Source: Providencia rettgeri | Lineage (GTDB): Bacteria > Pseudomonadota > Gammaproteobacteria > Enterobacterales > Enterobacteriaceae | Assembly: GCF_001874625.1 (NCBI RefSeq) | Contig: NZ_CP017671.1 | Span: 3,286,001 to 3,350,000, forward strand | Length of the DNA stretch: 64,000 nt | Direction: 5' to 3' | Shown here: positions 24,232 through 32,868 of the stretch, piece after piece | Layout: each line of letters starts with the position of its first letter | How positions within the stretch are numbered: position 1 is the first letter of the stretch | Translations under genes and position numbers: made by a program | The notes under the pieces: model-generated | Told to the model about the DNA's origin: nothing | The model's database searches: none | The model's input: the letters and a program-made list of their open reading frames with translations, nothing else

Positions 24232-24476
24232 CTTGATGTTCCAAGCGCTTGCTTTGCTGCCAAGATAGCCCCCTCAACGGCTTTCTTGGCCTGAGGGCTA
24301 TTTTTCCAACAACTTGAGCCTGTTAATGCGGCTCCTGAAATTAAAATTTCATCATAAGAAGCTTCACTTAATTGAGCTAATGAGCTAAACCCCATTTGCT
24401 CTAAGCGGCTTATCACCATGGGACCAACCCCTTTAACAGCCAATAAAATTTTCTTTTCTGACTCGGAAAATGCCAT
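24228..24476 (-). CDS. Small helix-hairpin-helix protein
   Basis: An 82-residue protein with a helix-hairpin-helix motif, ILLAVKGVGPMVISRLEQMG (residues about 10-29), of the type that contacts the DNA backbone without sequence specificity. The C-terminal half (GSSCWKNSPQAKKAVEGAI) resembles small 'pathogenicity locus/TfoX C-terminal'-like proteins. It converges on ygdQ with a 4-bp overlap of 3' ends. Function not known; the coding call is good because of the motif and the Shine-Dalgarno-like AGAGGG upstream. Confidence 0.75.
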   Translation of the reverse strand: MAFSESEKKILLAVKGVGPMVISRLEQMGFSSLAQLSEASYDEILISGAALTGSSCWKNSPQAKKAVEGAILAAKQALGTSS

Positions 24477-24639
24477 ATCACCCTCTTTATACTAATTACC
24501 CAATAATTATTTAAGCTAATATTTTGCAATTTACCTCTTTAATACTTTAAAATCGCAATTATAACAATGCCAGTTTGAATAATTATTAACTGACCTATCT
24601 TATCACCCAGCCCAAACTTGCTTTATCTTAGGAATTCAT

Positions 24640-25515
24640 ATGTATAACGTTCCAGTGACCAATCTACATCAACATACGATGACGTTAGCCGATGGCCGTC
24701 AATTGTGTTGGTTTGAATCAGGCCCCAAAACAGGTTTCCCCGTGATTTTTTGTACTGGAGCAGGTATGAGTGGCACATTGGGCTTTGGGTTAGATTTACT
24801 GCAACAATTAAATATTCGCTTAATTGTTCCTGAACGCGCAGGGCTTGGGGGCTCCACCTTCCAAACAAAAAAATCATTAAAAAGTTTTGCTATGGATATC
24901 CAAGCGCTTTTAAATGAGCAATCTATTGATACCTTTTCTGTAATTGGCTTTTCCCAAGGTGCGGTCTTTGCGATGGCCATTGCCTATTATTGCCAGCCAA
25001 ATTCACTGTCTATTGTTTCTGGGCAAGACCAATTTGAATACCCAGATACTCGCGCAAAATTAACGGCCGATGTTGTGAATATGCAGGAACAAGCGCTTAA
25101 TACGCCTGATAATTTATCCGATTGGCTACTTAAGAATGTAACAGGAGAGTGGCTATTAGCTTTTATCCTCAATTGCAGTGCAGAAATAGACCAACAACTG
25201 TACAATGAAGAACAATTTCTTGCAGCCTATACAAGTTGTATTCAGCGCGCTTTTGCTCAAGGTAACCAAGGATATGTACAAGACTTATTAATCACCTTGC
25301 AAGAATGGGGCTTTACCCCTGAAAATATTCAATGTCCTACCTCCTTATGGTACGGCGAGTTGGATATGAGCACAGTACATTCCCCTGATTTTGGTGAAGT
25401 GTTGGCCAGCCGTTTTTTAAACTGCAACCGCTACTTATATCCTCAAGAAGGCGGTTCATTGCTTTGGACACAAGCAGACGCTATTTTAACTAATATTAAG
25501 AAGCAAGCCGCTTAA
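24640..25515 (+). CDS. Alpha/beta-fold hydrolase
   Basis: A 291-residue hydrolase. The oxyanion region FCTGAGMSG follows strand 3, and the nucleophile elbow GFSQGA (serine near residue 106) is typical of alpha/beta hydrolases. The late acidic residue is probably in WYGELDMST; a terminal catalytic His is not obvious, since the usual GH-type motif reads YPQEGGSLLW here. Substrate unknown. Monocistronic, convergent with budC across a shared hairpin. Confidence 0.8.
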   Translation: MYNVPVTNLHQHTMTLADGRQLCWFESGPKTGFPVIFCTGAGMSGTLGFGLDLLQQLNIRLIVPERAGLGGSTFQTKKSLKSFAMDIQALLNEQSIDTFSVIGFSQGAVFAMAIAYYCQPNSLSIVSGQDQFEYPDTRAKLTADVVNMQEQALNTPDNLSDWLLKNVTGEWLLAFILNCSAEIDQQLYNEEQFLAAYTSCIQRAFAQGNQGYVQDLLITLQEWGFTPENIQCPTSLWYGELDMSTVHSPDFGEVLASRFLNCNRYLYPQEGGSLLWTQADAILTNIKKQAA

Positions 25516-25522
25516 TGAAAAA

Positions 25523-25549
25523 AGCCGCGCTGAATAAATCAACGCGGCT
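25523..25549 (-). terminator. Terminator between hydrolase and budC
   Basis: AGCCGCGTTGA and TCAGCGCGGCT (minus strand) form an 11-bp stem with a 5-nt loop followed by TTTTTTC. Oriented to end budC; it may also slow the converging hydrolase transcript. Confidence 0.8.
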
Positions 25550-25580
25550 ATCAGTTCAATTTTGATATCACATATGTGAA

Positions 25581-26360
25581 TTAGCGATAAACAATCCCGC
25601 CATCAGTCAAAATTGATTGACCTGTAATATAATCAGAGTCATCGCTGGCTAAGAATGCCACTAAACCTGCTACATCATCAGGGGTTTGAGCACGACCCAG
25701 TGCGATACCCTCAACATATTTTTTGTAGGTTTCGCCTTTTGGTGCCCCAGTGATTTCTGCAAAGCGTTCGTCAATCTCAACCCACATATCTGTACCCACA
25801 ATACCTGGGCAATATGCATTCACCGTAATACCTGAACTTGCATATTCTTTTGCCGCCGTTTGAGTTAACGCACGAACCGCAAATTTAGTTGCTGAGTACA
25901 CACCTAACATAGCGAAACCATCGTGGCCTGCAATCGAGGAAGCATTGATGATTTTACCTTTATGCTTACGCTCTTTGAATTTCTCGCTAGCCGCTTGGAT
26001 GCCCCACATAGTGCCATCTACGTTAATTTTGAAGATTAAATCCATATCTTCTTGGCGAACATCAGCGATTGGCTTAACTTGAGCAATCCCTGCATTGTTG
26101 ATCATTACATCGAAACCACCTAACTCTGCTTCTGCATGAGCTACCGCAGCAAATACTTGGTCACGTTGACTGATATCTGCGGCAAATGTTGTCACTTTAC
26201 GACCTAAGGCTGCAATTTCTTTTGCAACATCTTCAAGTTTATCTTTTTTCAAATCCACCAGTGCGATATTGGCACCTTCTTTTGCTAAACGTAATGCAAT
26301 ACCGCGACCAATTCCTTGTGCCGCACCAGTAACTAAAATGACTTTATTATTTAACGCCAT
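25581..26360 (-). CDS. budC: (S)-acetoin-forming diacetyl reductase / meso-butanediol dehydrogenase
   Basis: Short-chain dehydrogenase that interconverts diacetyl, acetoin and 2,3-butanediol with NADH. It has 259 residues. The cofactor loop [14 protein letters not shown], the catalytic Ser in [10 protein letters not shown] and Y-S-A-T-K are all present. The C-terminal region ([17 protein letters not shown] and [19 protein letters not shown]) is characteristic of the BudC/Dar branch. No budAB genes adjoin it. AGGAGA precedes the ATG. Confidence 0.88.
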   Translation of the reverse strand: MALNNKVILVTGAAQGIGRGIALRLAKEGANIALVDLKKDKLEDVAKEIAALGRKVTTFAADISQRDQVFAAVAHAEAELGGFDVMINNAGIAQVKPIADVRQEDMDLIFKINVDGTMWGIQAASEKFKERKHKGKIINASSIAGHDGFAMLGVYSATKFAVRALTQTAAKEYASSGITVNAYCPGIVGTDMWVEIDERFAEITGAPKGETYKKYVEGIALGRAQTPDDVAGLVAFLASDDSDYITGQSILTDGGIVYR

Positions 26361-26876
26361 ACTGTTCTCCTACTGAATAATAGTCAAAATGACTAGTCCA
26401 CCATTAACAATAAGTTAGCAATAATAACAATAAGTTACAAAGTAAAGATTTTCTTCTGTCATTCTCTATTTATTAGATATATTTAACTATTAACTTGATA
26501 AATACTTTTGATTTTCCAAAGAAAAAGGGATAAATAATGAAATTCAAAGATGATTGTTAATAAAAATCATTATCAATATAATAAACAAAAAATGCGATTT
26601 CTTGTATTATGTTTAATTAATACACAATTAATTGAAATTTAAAATCGAATTGGGGCTCATACGTTTCAATTATTCTCTCAGTTCCACCCTGGCGTTTCCC
26701 TATATACCGATTAATGTTAACGATTTCAGTAACATTAATCTTCTTTGTCCCTGCAAGGCGAATAAATTTCACACAACAACACATTGTTTTAAACCAAAAT
26801 AAAAAGCAATAAGCCGAGTTTTTCCTGATTTAAAACCCTTTATTTTGAGGGCTCCATAGAAAAATGAGGGATAAAC
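26361..26876. other. budC-SDR divergent intergenic region with an 11-bp palindrome
   Basis: About 515 bp of AT-rich DNA between two divergent SDR genes. GATTAATGTTA (26709-26719) and TAACATTAATC (26730-26740) are perfect 11-bp inverted arms with a 10-bp spacer, arranged like a regulator operator. No regulator gene is adjacent. No other feature supported. Confidence 0.5.
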
Positions 26877-27623
26877 ATGCTACTCAACGGTAAAACTGCA
26901 ATTATCACTGGGGCATCTTCTGGTATTGGCCGCTCTATCGCAATAATGTTTGCTCAAAATGGAGCTTCAGTGTGCCTGACCGGTAGACGAAAAGCGGAGC
27001 TTAGCGAAGTGGCTAATGAGATCAATGCCACAGGAGGAACTGCAATTTATTATGCGGGAGATATCTGCTTAGAAGAGACACATTTCAACCTGATAAACCT
27101 AGTTTCAAAAGAATTTGGACGATTGGATATCGCTGTAAATAATGCTGGCATGGTAGGCCCAATGAAACCAGTAGCAGAGTTCAGCCTTGAAGAGTGGGTA
27201 CAGGTTCAAACTATAAACTCTACAGCCGCATTTTTGGGCGCTAAAAATCAAATACCTTTAATGGTTAAATCAGGGGGAGGGTCAATTATATTCACCTCAA
27301 GTTTTGTTGGTAATAGTATCAGTCTTCCTGGGATGTGCAGTTATGGAACAGCCAAATCCTCTTTACTGGCGTTAGCTAAAGGTATCGCGGTGGACTATTC
27401 AGATAAGAATATTCGGGCAAACGTCATTCTACCCGGTGGGGTAAATACCGATATGGCAGGCAACCAACAACAACGTGAATGGGCAGCAAATTTACACGCG
27501 ATGAAACGGTTAGCTGAACCTGAGGAAATCGCATCCTCCGCGTTATTTTTAGCATGTTCACTATCAAGTTTTATAACCGGAACATCATTATATGTGGATG
27601 GAGGCGTTTCCGTATGCAAATAA
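26877..27623 (+). CDS. SDR family oxidoreductase
   Basis: A 248-residue classical short-chain dehydrogenase: TGASSGIG at residue 11, NNAGMVG, the catalytic Ser in FTSSFVG, Y-G-T-A-K and the PGGVNTDMAG loop. GRRKAELSEV after strand 2 (basic residues) suggests NADP(H). The substrate cannot be told from sequence. The ATG at 26877 is preceded by GAGGG. Monocistronic. Confidence 0.85.
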   Translation: MLLNGKTAIITGASSGIGRSIAIMFAQNGASVCLTGRRKAELSEVANEINATGGTAIYYAGDICLEETHFNLINLVSKEFGRLDIAVNNAGMVGPMKPVAEFSLEEWVQVQTINSTAAFLGAKNQIPLMVKSGGGSIIFTSSFVGNSISLPGMCSYGTAKSSLLALAKGIAVDYSDKNIRANVILPGGVNTDMAGNQQQREWAANLHAMKRLAEPEEIASSALFLACSLSSFITGTSLYVDGGVSVCK

Positions 27624-27731
27624 GACTTGTTAGGAGAAAAAAGTTAATCCGTTTTAGGAAAAAATGAAAAACCAAACCGCAGCGCCATTTTAAATAAAAC
27701 CTCATGCAAGCATAGCATTGGTTCGCAACCT

Positions 27732-27760
27732 AAAAAAAGCCACCGAGTTGGTGGCTTTGA
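27732..27760 (-). terminator. Terminator after speB
   Basis: AGCCACC-AACTC-GGTGGCT on the minus strand plus seven T, about 20 bp past the speB stop. The plus-strand side has only three T, so the main direction is for speB. Confidence 0.82.
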
Positions 27761-27782
27761 TTCTAAAATAGAAATAAATACA

Positions 27783-28703
27783 TTATTCTTTAGATGCTTG
27801 GATATATAACATTTCCAATGCAATGGATGCCGCCGCTAATGCAGTAATCTCAGATTGGTCATAAGCGGGAGCCACTTCCACTAAATCCATACCCACAATA
27901 TTTAATGGCTGTAAACCGCGCAGCAATTTCAATGCACGGTCTGAGGTTAAGCCACCCACAACAGGTGTCCCTGTTCCCGGTGCAAACGCAGGGTCAAGAC
28001 AGTCAATATCGAATGTCAAATATACTGGCATGTCACCAACAATATCTTTAATCTGCGCGATCATGTCATCTACTCCACGATCGTTGACTTGCGCTGCATC
28101 TAACACTGTAAAACCGTTGTCACTATCGTGCTCAGTACGAATACCGATTTGCACTGAACGGGTTGGGTCAATTAGCCCTTCTTTCGGCGCATGATAGAAC
28201 ATAGTGCCATGATCATACTGGCTGCCATTACCATAAGTGTCAGTATGAGCGTCGAAATGCACTAATGCCATTTTACCAAAGTGTTTTGCATGAGCACGTA
28301 ACAGCGGCAGTGTCACAAAATGGTCACCGCCAAATGTTAAGCAACGTTTACCCGATTCAAGTAGCTTTTCCGTATGAGCTTGCAGTTTATCGCACATGTC
28401 TTGAGCATCACCGAAAGCAAACACAACATCCCCACAGTCAACCACCTTTAAACGCTCGGTTAATTTAAATTTCCACGGCCAACGATGGCTTTCCCATGCA
28501 AGATTAGTAGAAACTTGGCGAATTGCCGCAGGGCCATGACGACTTCCAGCGCGCCCTGACGTCGCCATATCAAATGGTACACCTGTGATCACCCACTGGG
28601 CATCTGAACTATAAGGTTGAAAATTCAGCGGAAAACGTAAGAAACCAAATGCGTTAGAAACCAGTGAATTATCAACTTGATTGCCTAAAGTACTATTAAT
28701 CAT
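27783..28703 (-). CDS. speB: Agmatinase SpeB
   Basis: Mn-dependent ureohydrolase converting agmatine to putrescine and urea. It has 306 residues. Metal ligands are in [18 protein letters not shown] and [18 protein letters not shown], as in agmatinases. In related bacteria speB lies directly downstream of speA on the same strand; here 11.3 kb separates speB from speA because of the ERIC tandem and the integrated element. A local promoter must now serve speB. Confidence 0.95.
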   Translation of the reverse strand: MINSTLGNQVDNSLVSNAFGFLRFPLNFQPYSSDAQWVITGVPFDMATSGRAGSRHGPAAIRQVSTNLAWESHRWPWKFKLTERLKVVDCGDVVFAFGDAQDMCDKLQAHTEKLLESGKRCLTFGGDHFVTLPLLRAHAKHFGKMALVHFDAHTDTYGNGSQYDHGTMFYHAPKEGLIDPTRSVQIGIRTEHDSDNGFTVLDAAQVNDRGVDDMIAQIKDIVGDMPVYLTFDIDCLDPAFAPGTGTPVVGGLTSDRALKLLRGLQPLNIVGMDLVEVAPAYDQSEITALAAASIALEMLYIQASKE

Positions 28704-28854
28704 TTCTGTTCCTCAAAATGAACCTGCCTATTAGCAAGCCCTTTTAATATTCGATTCGAATGGTTTTTATCTAATTAACTTCGCACAGTATAAATAATAA
28801 ACAAATCATGTTATTTGCACAAAGTTATTATCTGCAATACTCTCAACTCATGCG

Positions 28855-28980
28855 CTAAATAGTTCGAGCTGTCGCTAGGCGGCAAACAAGGATATCTCGG
28901 GGAGCATACACAAGTATGTGACCCGAGTAGCCGAGTGCAGCCAACACCGCCACTCTACAAAATATAACGTGCATAATGCT
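28855..28980 (+). repeat. ERIC repeat, copy 1 of tandem array
   Basis: 126-bp unit beginning CTAAATAGTTCG with the ERIC core GGGGAGCATACACAAGTATG and GAGTGCAGCCAAC. Recognised by the core shared with the 127-bp enterobacterial repetitive intergenic consensus. Its inner palindrome can fold into a long hairpin. Confidence 0.88.
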
Positions 28981-29105
28981 CTAAATAGTTCGTGTTGTGG
29001 CTAGGCGGCAAACAAGAATATCTCGGGGAGCATACACAAGTATGTGACCCGAGTAACCGAGTGCAGCCAACACCGCCACTCTACAAAATATAACGTGCAT
29101 AATGC
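28981..29105 (+). repeat. ERIC repeat, copy 2 of tandem array
   Basis: 125-bp unit, nearly identical to copies 1 and 3, head-to-tail without spacer. Tandem ERIC copies are unusual; most are single. Confidence 0.88.
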
Positions 29106-29229
29106 TCTAAATAGTTCGTGTTGTGGCTAGGCGGCAAACAAGGATATCTCGGGGAGCATACACAAGTATGTGACCCGAGTAACCGAGTGCAGCCAACACC
29201 GCCACAGCACGAAATATGACGAGCATTAG
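29106..29229 (+). repeat. ERIC repeat, copy 3 of tandem array
   Basis: Third head-to-tail unit, ending in GAAATATGACGAGC. It abuts the displaced native speA 3' terminus at 29236-29249, so before the insertion the ERIC array lay directly downstream of speA. Confidence 0.88.
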
Positions 29230-29241
29230 ATAACTTATTCG

Positions 29242-29249
29242 TCTTCGAG
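29242..29249 (+). other. attL core
   Basis: TCTTCGAG, matching attR at 40043-40050. The outer flank TTATTCG (29235-29241) is the relict end of the native speA gene; the inner flank TACTATCAGTACTGG is element sequence. Confidence 0.85.
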
Positions 29250-29910
29250 TACTATCAGTACTGGATCCTAATCCAAAAAAATTAGTTATTACAATGAATT
29301 ATAATTCATACTCACATGCTAATGAGTTTAGTTTTACATGAATATTACATGATTATATCAGGCTCCAGTACTGATATGGTAGCGTTATGATAAGTACAAA
29401 ACTGAAGCTCAATGTGTTCTCGCGACAAAGTTACTTGCCTTTAGTACTCGAATTATTGAGAGTCAGGGGGAATATACTGATTTTATGAATACTTAAAGTA
29501 ATCCCTTACTGAAGTAAAAAATGATGTGGTTTTTATATCATTGAAGTAAAAGTTCAGTACTTAATATAGATAATTAGTAATGAAAATAAAAATAACTGAA
29601 TTATAAATTTATACTACTTTTAAAAGTAAAGTAATTGTATTCTTATTCTATTTAAATGAAATGCATAATAATTTAAATAGAACTTGAATTATATCCCCTC
29701 GGTATTGCTTTTATTTTATTGAGTTTAGAATTCAGTACCTTATGCTTGTTAATAATTATTTTACGATATTATCGTGATAAGAAAATTGATATGCAAGAAA
29801 ATTTATTTAAAGAAATTATGCTAAAAATGAAAATTATGCGTTATAATAAGGTCGTTAGAACGATTATTTGAGAAATGGTTTTATGTAATGAAATTATTTT
29901 CAGGAATGAT

Positions 29911-29939
29911 GTGAAAAATTTAAAAGCATGCGTTATAAT
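29911..29939 (+). promoter_or_regulatory. Candidate inward promoter at the inner edge of the left inverted repeat
   Basis: GTGAAA (29911-29916) and a perfect TATAAT (29934-29939) at 17-bp spacing. The repeat identity stops exactly at the last T of TATAAT. Because the repeat is duplicated in inverse orientation, the same promoter reads inward from both ends of the cargo arc. Confidence 0.5.
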
Positions 29940-30109
29940 TCACTCAGTACAGTTAGTTAAAAAAATTACTTTTAAGTAACATATTATTAAGTGAAATGCA
30001 TAATTAATAGTTCATGTGGTAACATGGATATGTGAAATTGATCTTATCATAAAGAATCAGATGGCATTTTAACAACACTATTTTTATAAAACTTTTATTG
30101 GAGGAATAT

Positions 30110-30163
30110 ATGAAAATAGAAACAAAATATTTAATAGCGAAATTACTCAAGGAGAAAACATGA
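30110..30163 (+). CDS. 17-codon leader ORF, translationally coupled
   Basis: Short ORF MKIETKYLIAKLLKEKT preceded by a strong GGAGGA at 5-7 bp. Its TGA overlaps the ATG of the next gene (ATGA), and its own AAGGAG codons form the next gene's ribosome binding site. This layout suggests a coupling or leader peptide rather than an independent product. No homologue known to me. Confidence 0.5.
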   Translation: MKIETKYLIAKLLKEKT

Positions 30164-30447
30164 TAGAACATAATCGTTATAATAGAAGAAGGAATAAAAT
30201 ACTTACAAATAGAAAAACACTAAACAAAAGCGTAAGAAAGAAGAAAAGATTAGATTCTATTTCTCTTACATATGAACAGTACCTGAATATTATAATCAGT
30301 GACATATCTTACTGTAGGATCTGTAATCTTCTTAAGATGAATATAAGTAAAGCTTTCTTTCGTGATCTGATTAGTAATAAAATCCCCGAATACTCGGGTT
30401 GGTATGCCAAAGCTAAATCTATGTATTCTATAAGGAAGTACATATAA
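30160..30447 (+). CDS. Small basic protein, possible DNA-binding
   Basis: 95 residues. The first 35 residues are very rich in Arg and Lys (RYNRRRNKI, SVRKKKRLD), followed by a helical region in which ICNLLKMNISKAFFRDLI could be a helix-turn-helix. It is the first full gene of the element's left side, behind the inward promoter and coupled leader. An excisionase, replication accessory or regulator role would fit, but I do not recognise the family. Confidence 0.65.
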   Translation: MIEHNRYNRRRNKILTNRKTLNKSVRKKKRLDSISLTYEQYLNIIISDISYCRICNLLKMNISKAFFRDLISNKIPEYSGWYAKAKSMYSIRKYI

Positions 30448-30544
30448 TACTTTTGATGTAATACATTTCAACATATAACTTTTACAATCTTTTTTGTTAG
30501 AAATGGATTGTAAAAGTTATTTAACGACAACAAGGATAAAAAAG

Positions 30545-31213
30545 TTGAATAAACTTAAATACGTATCTGCACCTTGTGGAGCAGGTAAAACGCATTACAT
30601 ATGTAATGAAATTAACAATAGTAATGATAAATTTTTAATTGTTCAATGTACTCAAGAACTAATACGAGATACAGCAAAAAAGATTAAAGATTGTAAACCT
30701 ATCACTACTGACTCAATATCTAATGGTAAGCGAGTTATTGATCATGTTATAGATTTCATGAATAGTCCAAGTAATAGAACACTAATCATTTCAGATAAAA
30801 CTTTTTTTAAAATACCTATAGAACTCTTATCTGGATGGGTTATATATTTAGATGACGTAACTAACTTTCATGAATTTAAATTAATAAATGAAGGTAACAC
30901 CAAGATAAAGGAAGTAATAAAAGATGAATTGATATGTAATATTAAAAACCTCGATGGTAGCGAAGAGTATATAATAGCAGATAGTAAATTAAAGTCGCAT
31001 GGAGATATTGTTAGTAATATTTCCAATGACTTTTCAATTATGAAAAACAATCATATTTTAATAATGAATAAGAGTTATTTTTTAGACTCGGATAAAACGC
31101 AATTAAGCATAACAGGTTTTAAAGACCTTAATAGATATGTTGAACTAGATATAACATTCTTTAGTGCTAATTTTGAAAACTCATTGATATATAAAAAAAC
31201 AAAAAAATTTTAA
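30545..31213 (+). CDS. Helicase-like P-loop protein, N-terminal half (zero frame)
   Basis: Begins at a TTG (30545) preceded by AAGGA, giving MNKLKYVSAPCGAGKTHYI; an ATG at 30503 has no ribosome binding site. Walker A is APCGAGKT, and the Walker B-like WVIYLDDV lies about 90 residues on, as in superfamily 2 helicases and origin-binding proteins of plasmids and phages. The frame stops at 31211 immediately after A AAA AAA TTT TAA. The -1 frame continues the protein, so this is either a programmed frameshift or a broken gene. Probable role: replication of the element. Confidence 0.65.
   Translation: MNKLKYVSAPCGAGKTHYICNEINNSNDKFLIVQCTQELIRDTAKKIKDCKPITTDSISNGKRVIDHVIDFMNSPSNRTLIISDKTFFKIPIELLSGWVIYLDDVTNFHEFKLINEGNTKIKEVIKDELICNIKNLDGSEEYIIADSKLKSHGDIVSNISNDFSIMKNNHILIMNKSYFLDSDKTQLSITGFKDLNRYVELDITFFSANFENSLIYKKTKKF
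31195..31213 (+). promoter_or_regulatory. Candidate programmed -1 ribosomal frameshift site
   Basis: In zero frame the sequence reads A AAA AAA TTT TAA (heptamer 31201-31207), the X XXY YYZ form used by dnaX and many IS elements, with the stop codon two codons later. A -1 slip leads straight into the open downstream frame. No clear downstream pseudoknot; AAGGA at 31216-31220 lies after, not before, the heptamer. Confidence 0.5.
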
Positions 31214-31962
31214 AAAAGGAAAACATTCAAAGCTTACTTACTAGAAAAATTCCTCTTAAAGATAGAATTAAGGTTTATTATTTTTCAGAAAAGATACAAC
31301 TCTCGAAAACCTGGAAGAAAAATAATCCTGAAAAACTAAAGAAAATATATAATTACTTGAATGATAAGCTTAAATATGAAGAATTTTATTGGACAAAAAA
31401 CAGAGCTGACATTCAAAAACTTAATGACGGTACAAAGATAAGCCCAGATCCTAGAGGCTTAAATCAGTATAGTAAGATTAAAACCTGTGTATGGCTTGCT
31501 TGCATGAGGCCATCAGATGTAGAAGCAACTCAATGTAAATTATTTTTTGAACTATCTATGGCAGAAGTTCATCATGCTAGAGAATATGAAAGTTTGCATC
31601 AGTTTGTACTTAGAGGGATATCAAGAGATTATAATAGTACTGAGATACAGACTGTTTATGTTTTCGACAAATTTCAGGCAAACTATCTCACTGATAATAT
31701 TGAGTATATAGATCTTGGCCTTGATGACGATGAATGTGCACTGAGAGGAAGACCAAAAGGCTCTACAAACAAAGAAAAACGTTTTACTCTTTCTAATACA
31801 AAAGCTAGCCGCTTCAGTCGCTGGAAAGCAAATAACCCAGAGCTTAATGTTTCGGAATTTAATAAATTTCTATCAAGCCAAATCAATAAAGATCTCAATG
31901 AAGAAGAAAGAAATGAAATGTACAATAAGTACGAGAAAGCAATTCAAAAGAAAAATAAATAA
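31201..31962 (+). CDS. Helicase-like protein, C-terminal half (-1 frame)
   Basis: Open from the slip site without stop to 31962; the first ATG in this frame is 31357, with no good ribosome binding site, supporting expression as a -1 fusion. It contains ARxYESLHQFVLRGISRDYNS and VYVFDKFQANYL, arranged like the late helicase motifs (Q-x-x-x-R) of origin-binding SF2 enzymes. An AT-hook, RGRPKGSTNKEKR, follows and would bind AT-rich DNA. The fusion would be about 470 residues. The repeat-rich candidate origin lies directly downstream. Confidence 0.6.
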   Translation, partial: KKILKKENIQSLLTRKIPLKDRIKVYYFSEKIQLSKTWKKNNPEKLKKIYNYLNDKLKYEEFYWTKNRADIQKLNDGTKISPDPRGLNQYSKIKTCVWLACMRPSDVEATQCKLFFELSMAEVHHAREYESLHQFVLRGISRDYNSTEIQTVYVFDKFQANYLTDNIEYIDLGLDDDECALRGRPKGSTNKEKRFTLSNTKASRFSRWKANNPELNVSEFNKFLSSQINKDLNEEERNEMYNKYEKAIQKKNK

Positions 31963-32215
31963 CCCTGCTCTTTGTCAGAAACACTATCAGACATTCAAAA
32001 TGTGTCATAAAAATAATCCCTATAATTATATAAGGGAATAAATTTCGGACATATCAATGAGGAAGGGCAATTTAAATTCTTTTTATTGCTCATTTAGTAA
32101 ACCGCAAGCTCGCTGCGGTGAGCTATGTGAGCAATAAAAGGAATTTATTGCGTGTCTAGGTCTCGCAAGAGACTAGACTCAGTTACCAAACGAATAAGAA
32201 TGTATATTATTTTTC

Positions 32216-32408
32216 TTCGCAGAAGATTACTCTCTTGGCGAGAGCAATCACTGGTATTTCTTCTTTTATTTCGTTTTTTTCGCGAAAAAAACTCATAACG
32301 AAAAAATACCTGCACTAAATCAGTACTGAACTAAAAAGTACTATTACTGACCTTAGAATATGCCCATGTCGAGCGTTAGCGAGTACATGGCTAAGTGAGC
32401 TAATTTAA
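32216..32408 (+). repeat. Long direct repeat, copy A
   Basis: About 193 bp repeated at an offset of 199 bp with only a few differences near the end. Each unit carries GATTACTCTC/GAGAGCAATC, a perfect 20-bp palindrome GTTTTTTTCGCGAAAAAAAC, CAGTACTG and CCATGT...ACATGG arms. Confidence 0.85.
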
Positions 32409-32414
32409 TTTTTT

Positions 32415-32607
32415 TTCGCAGAAGATTACTCTCTTGGCGAGAGCAATCACTGGTATTTCTTCTTTTATTTCGTTTTTTTCGCGAAAAAAACTCATAACGA
32501 AAAAATACCTGCACTAAATCAGTACTGAACTAAAAAGTACTATTACTGACCTTAGAATATGCCCATGTCGAGCGTTAGCGAGTACATGACTAAGTGAGTT
32601 AATTTAG
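32415..32607 (+). repeat. Long direct repeat, copy B
   Basis: Second copy of the unit at 32216. A diverged third partial copy (CTTAGAATATGCCCATGACG..., about 32620-32685) follows. Iterated units with internal hairpins recall plasmid origins, although the unit is longer than normal iterons. Confidence 0.85.
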
Positions 32608-32868
32608 TACTGGATTAGTACTGAACTGAAGAGAACTATCATCGATCTTAGAATATGCCCATGACGAGCTTTAGCGAGTACATGGTATTTCAAAGATTAT
32701 ATGACCTAATAACATTGATCGTTATCTCCTATTGATTGAATAGTTATCGATAGGCTTAATAGATTTTAACGATCGTTTTTGTTTAATTGATCGTTTTTAT
32801 CGATCAATATTTTAGAGTGTGATATAATTGCTTCAATTAAATGTAAAAATCTAATCAAGGAGAATTAG

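Larger units (their letters stand above)
29242..29939 (+). repeat. 698-bp inverted repeat, left copy (attP left arm)
   Basis: Exact reverse complement of 37948-38645; I compared all 698 positions and found no mismatch. It starts at the att core and ends in TATAAT. It has no plausible ORF and contains several AGTACT/CAGTACTG motifs. At its inner end GTGAAA-17 bp-TATAAT could be a promoter reading into the cargo genes. Confidence 0.95.
31963..32868. other. 906-bp noncoding block rich in hairpins and repeats, candidate origin
   Basis: No ORF of substance. It contains a cruciform-type arm pair TTTTATTGCTCA (32081-32092)/TGAGCAATAAAA (32128-32139) enclosing ACCGCA/TGCGGT. A second stem (GTCTAG-GTCTC with GAGAC-TAGAC, about 32153-32177), two long direct repeats, a third partial copy and an AT-rich exit follow. 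Structure downstream of a helicase gene suggests a replication origin or structured RNAs; neither is proven. Confidence 0.6.

Noticed and set aside
28855-29229. CRISPR array
   Set aside because: The units are about 126 bp, joined without unique spacers, and carry the ERIC core.
31847-32041. 64-codon plus-strand ORF overlapping the helicase end
   Set aside because: Lies mostly inside the -1 frame of the helicase gene and has no ribosome binding site.
32216-32690. CRISPR array or transposon ends
   Set aside because: Repeat units are about 193 bp with no spacers, no cas genes and no transposase; iterated structural units are the better description.
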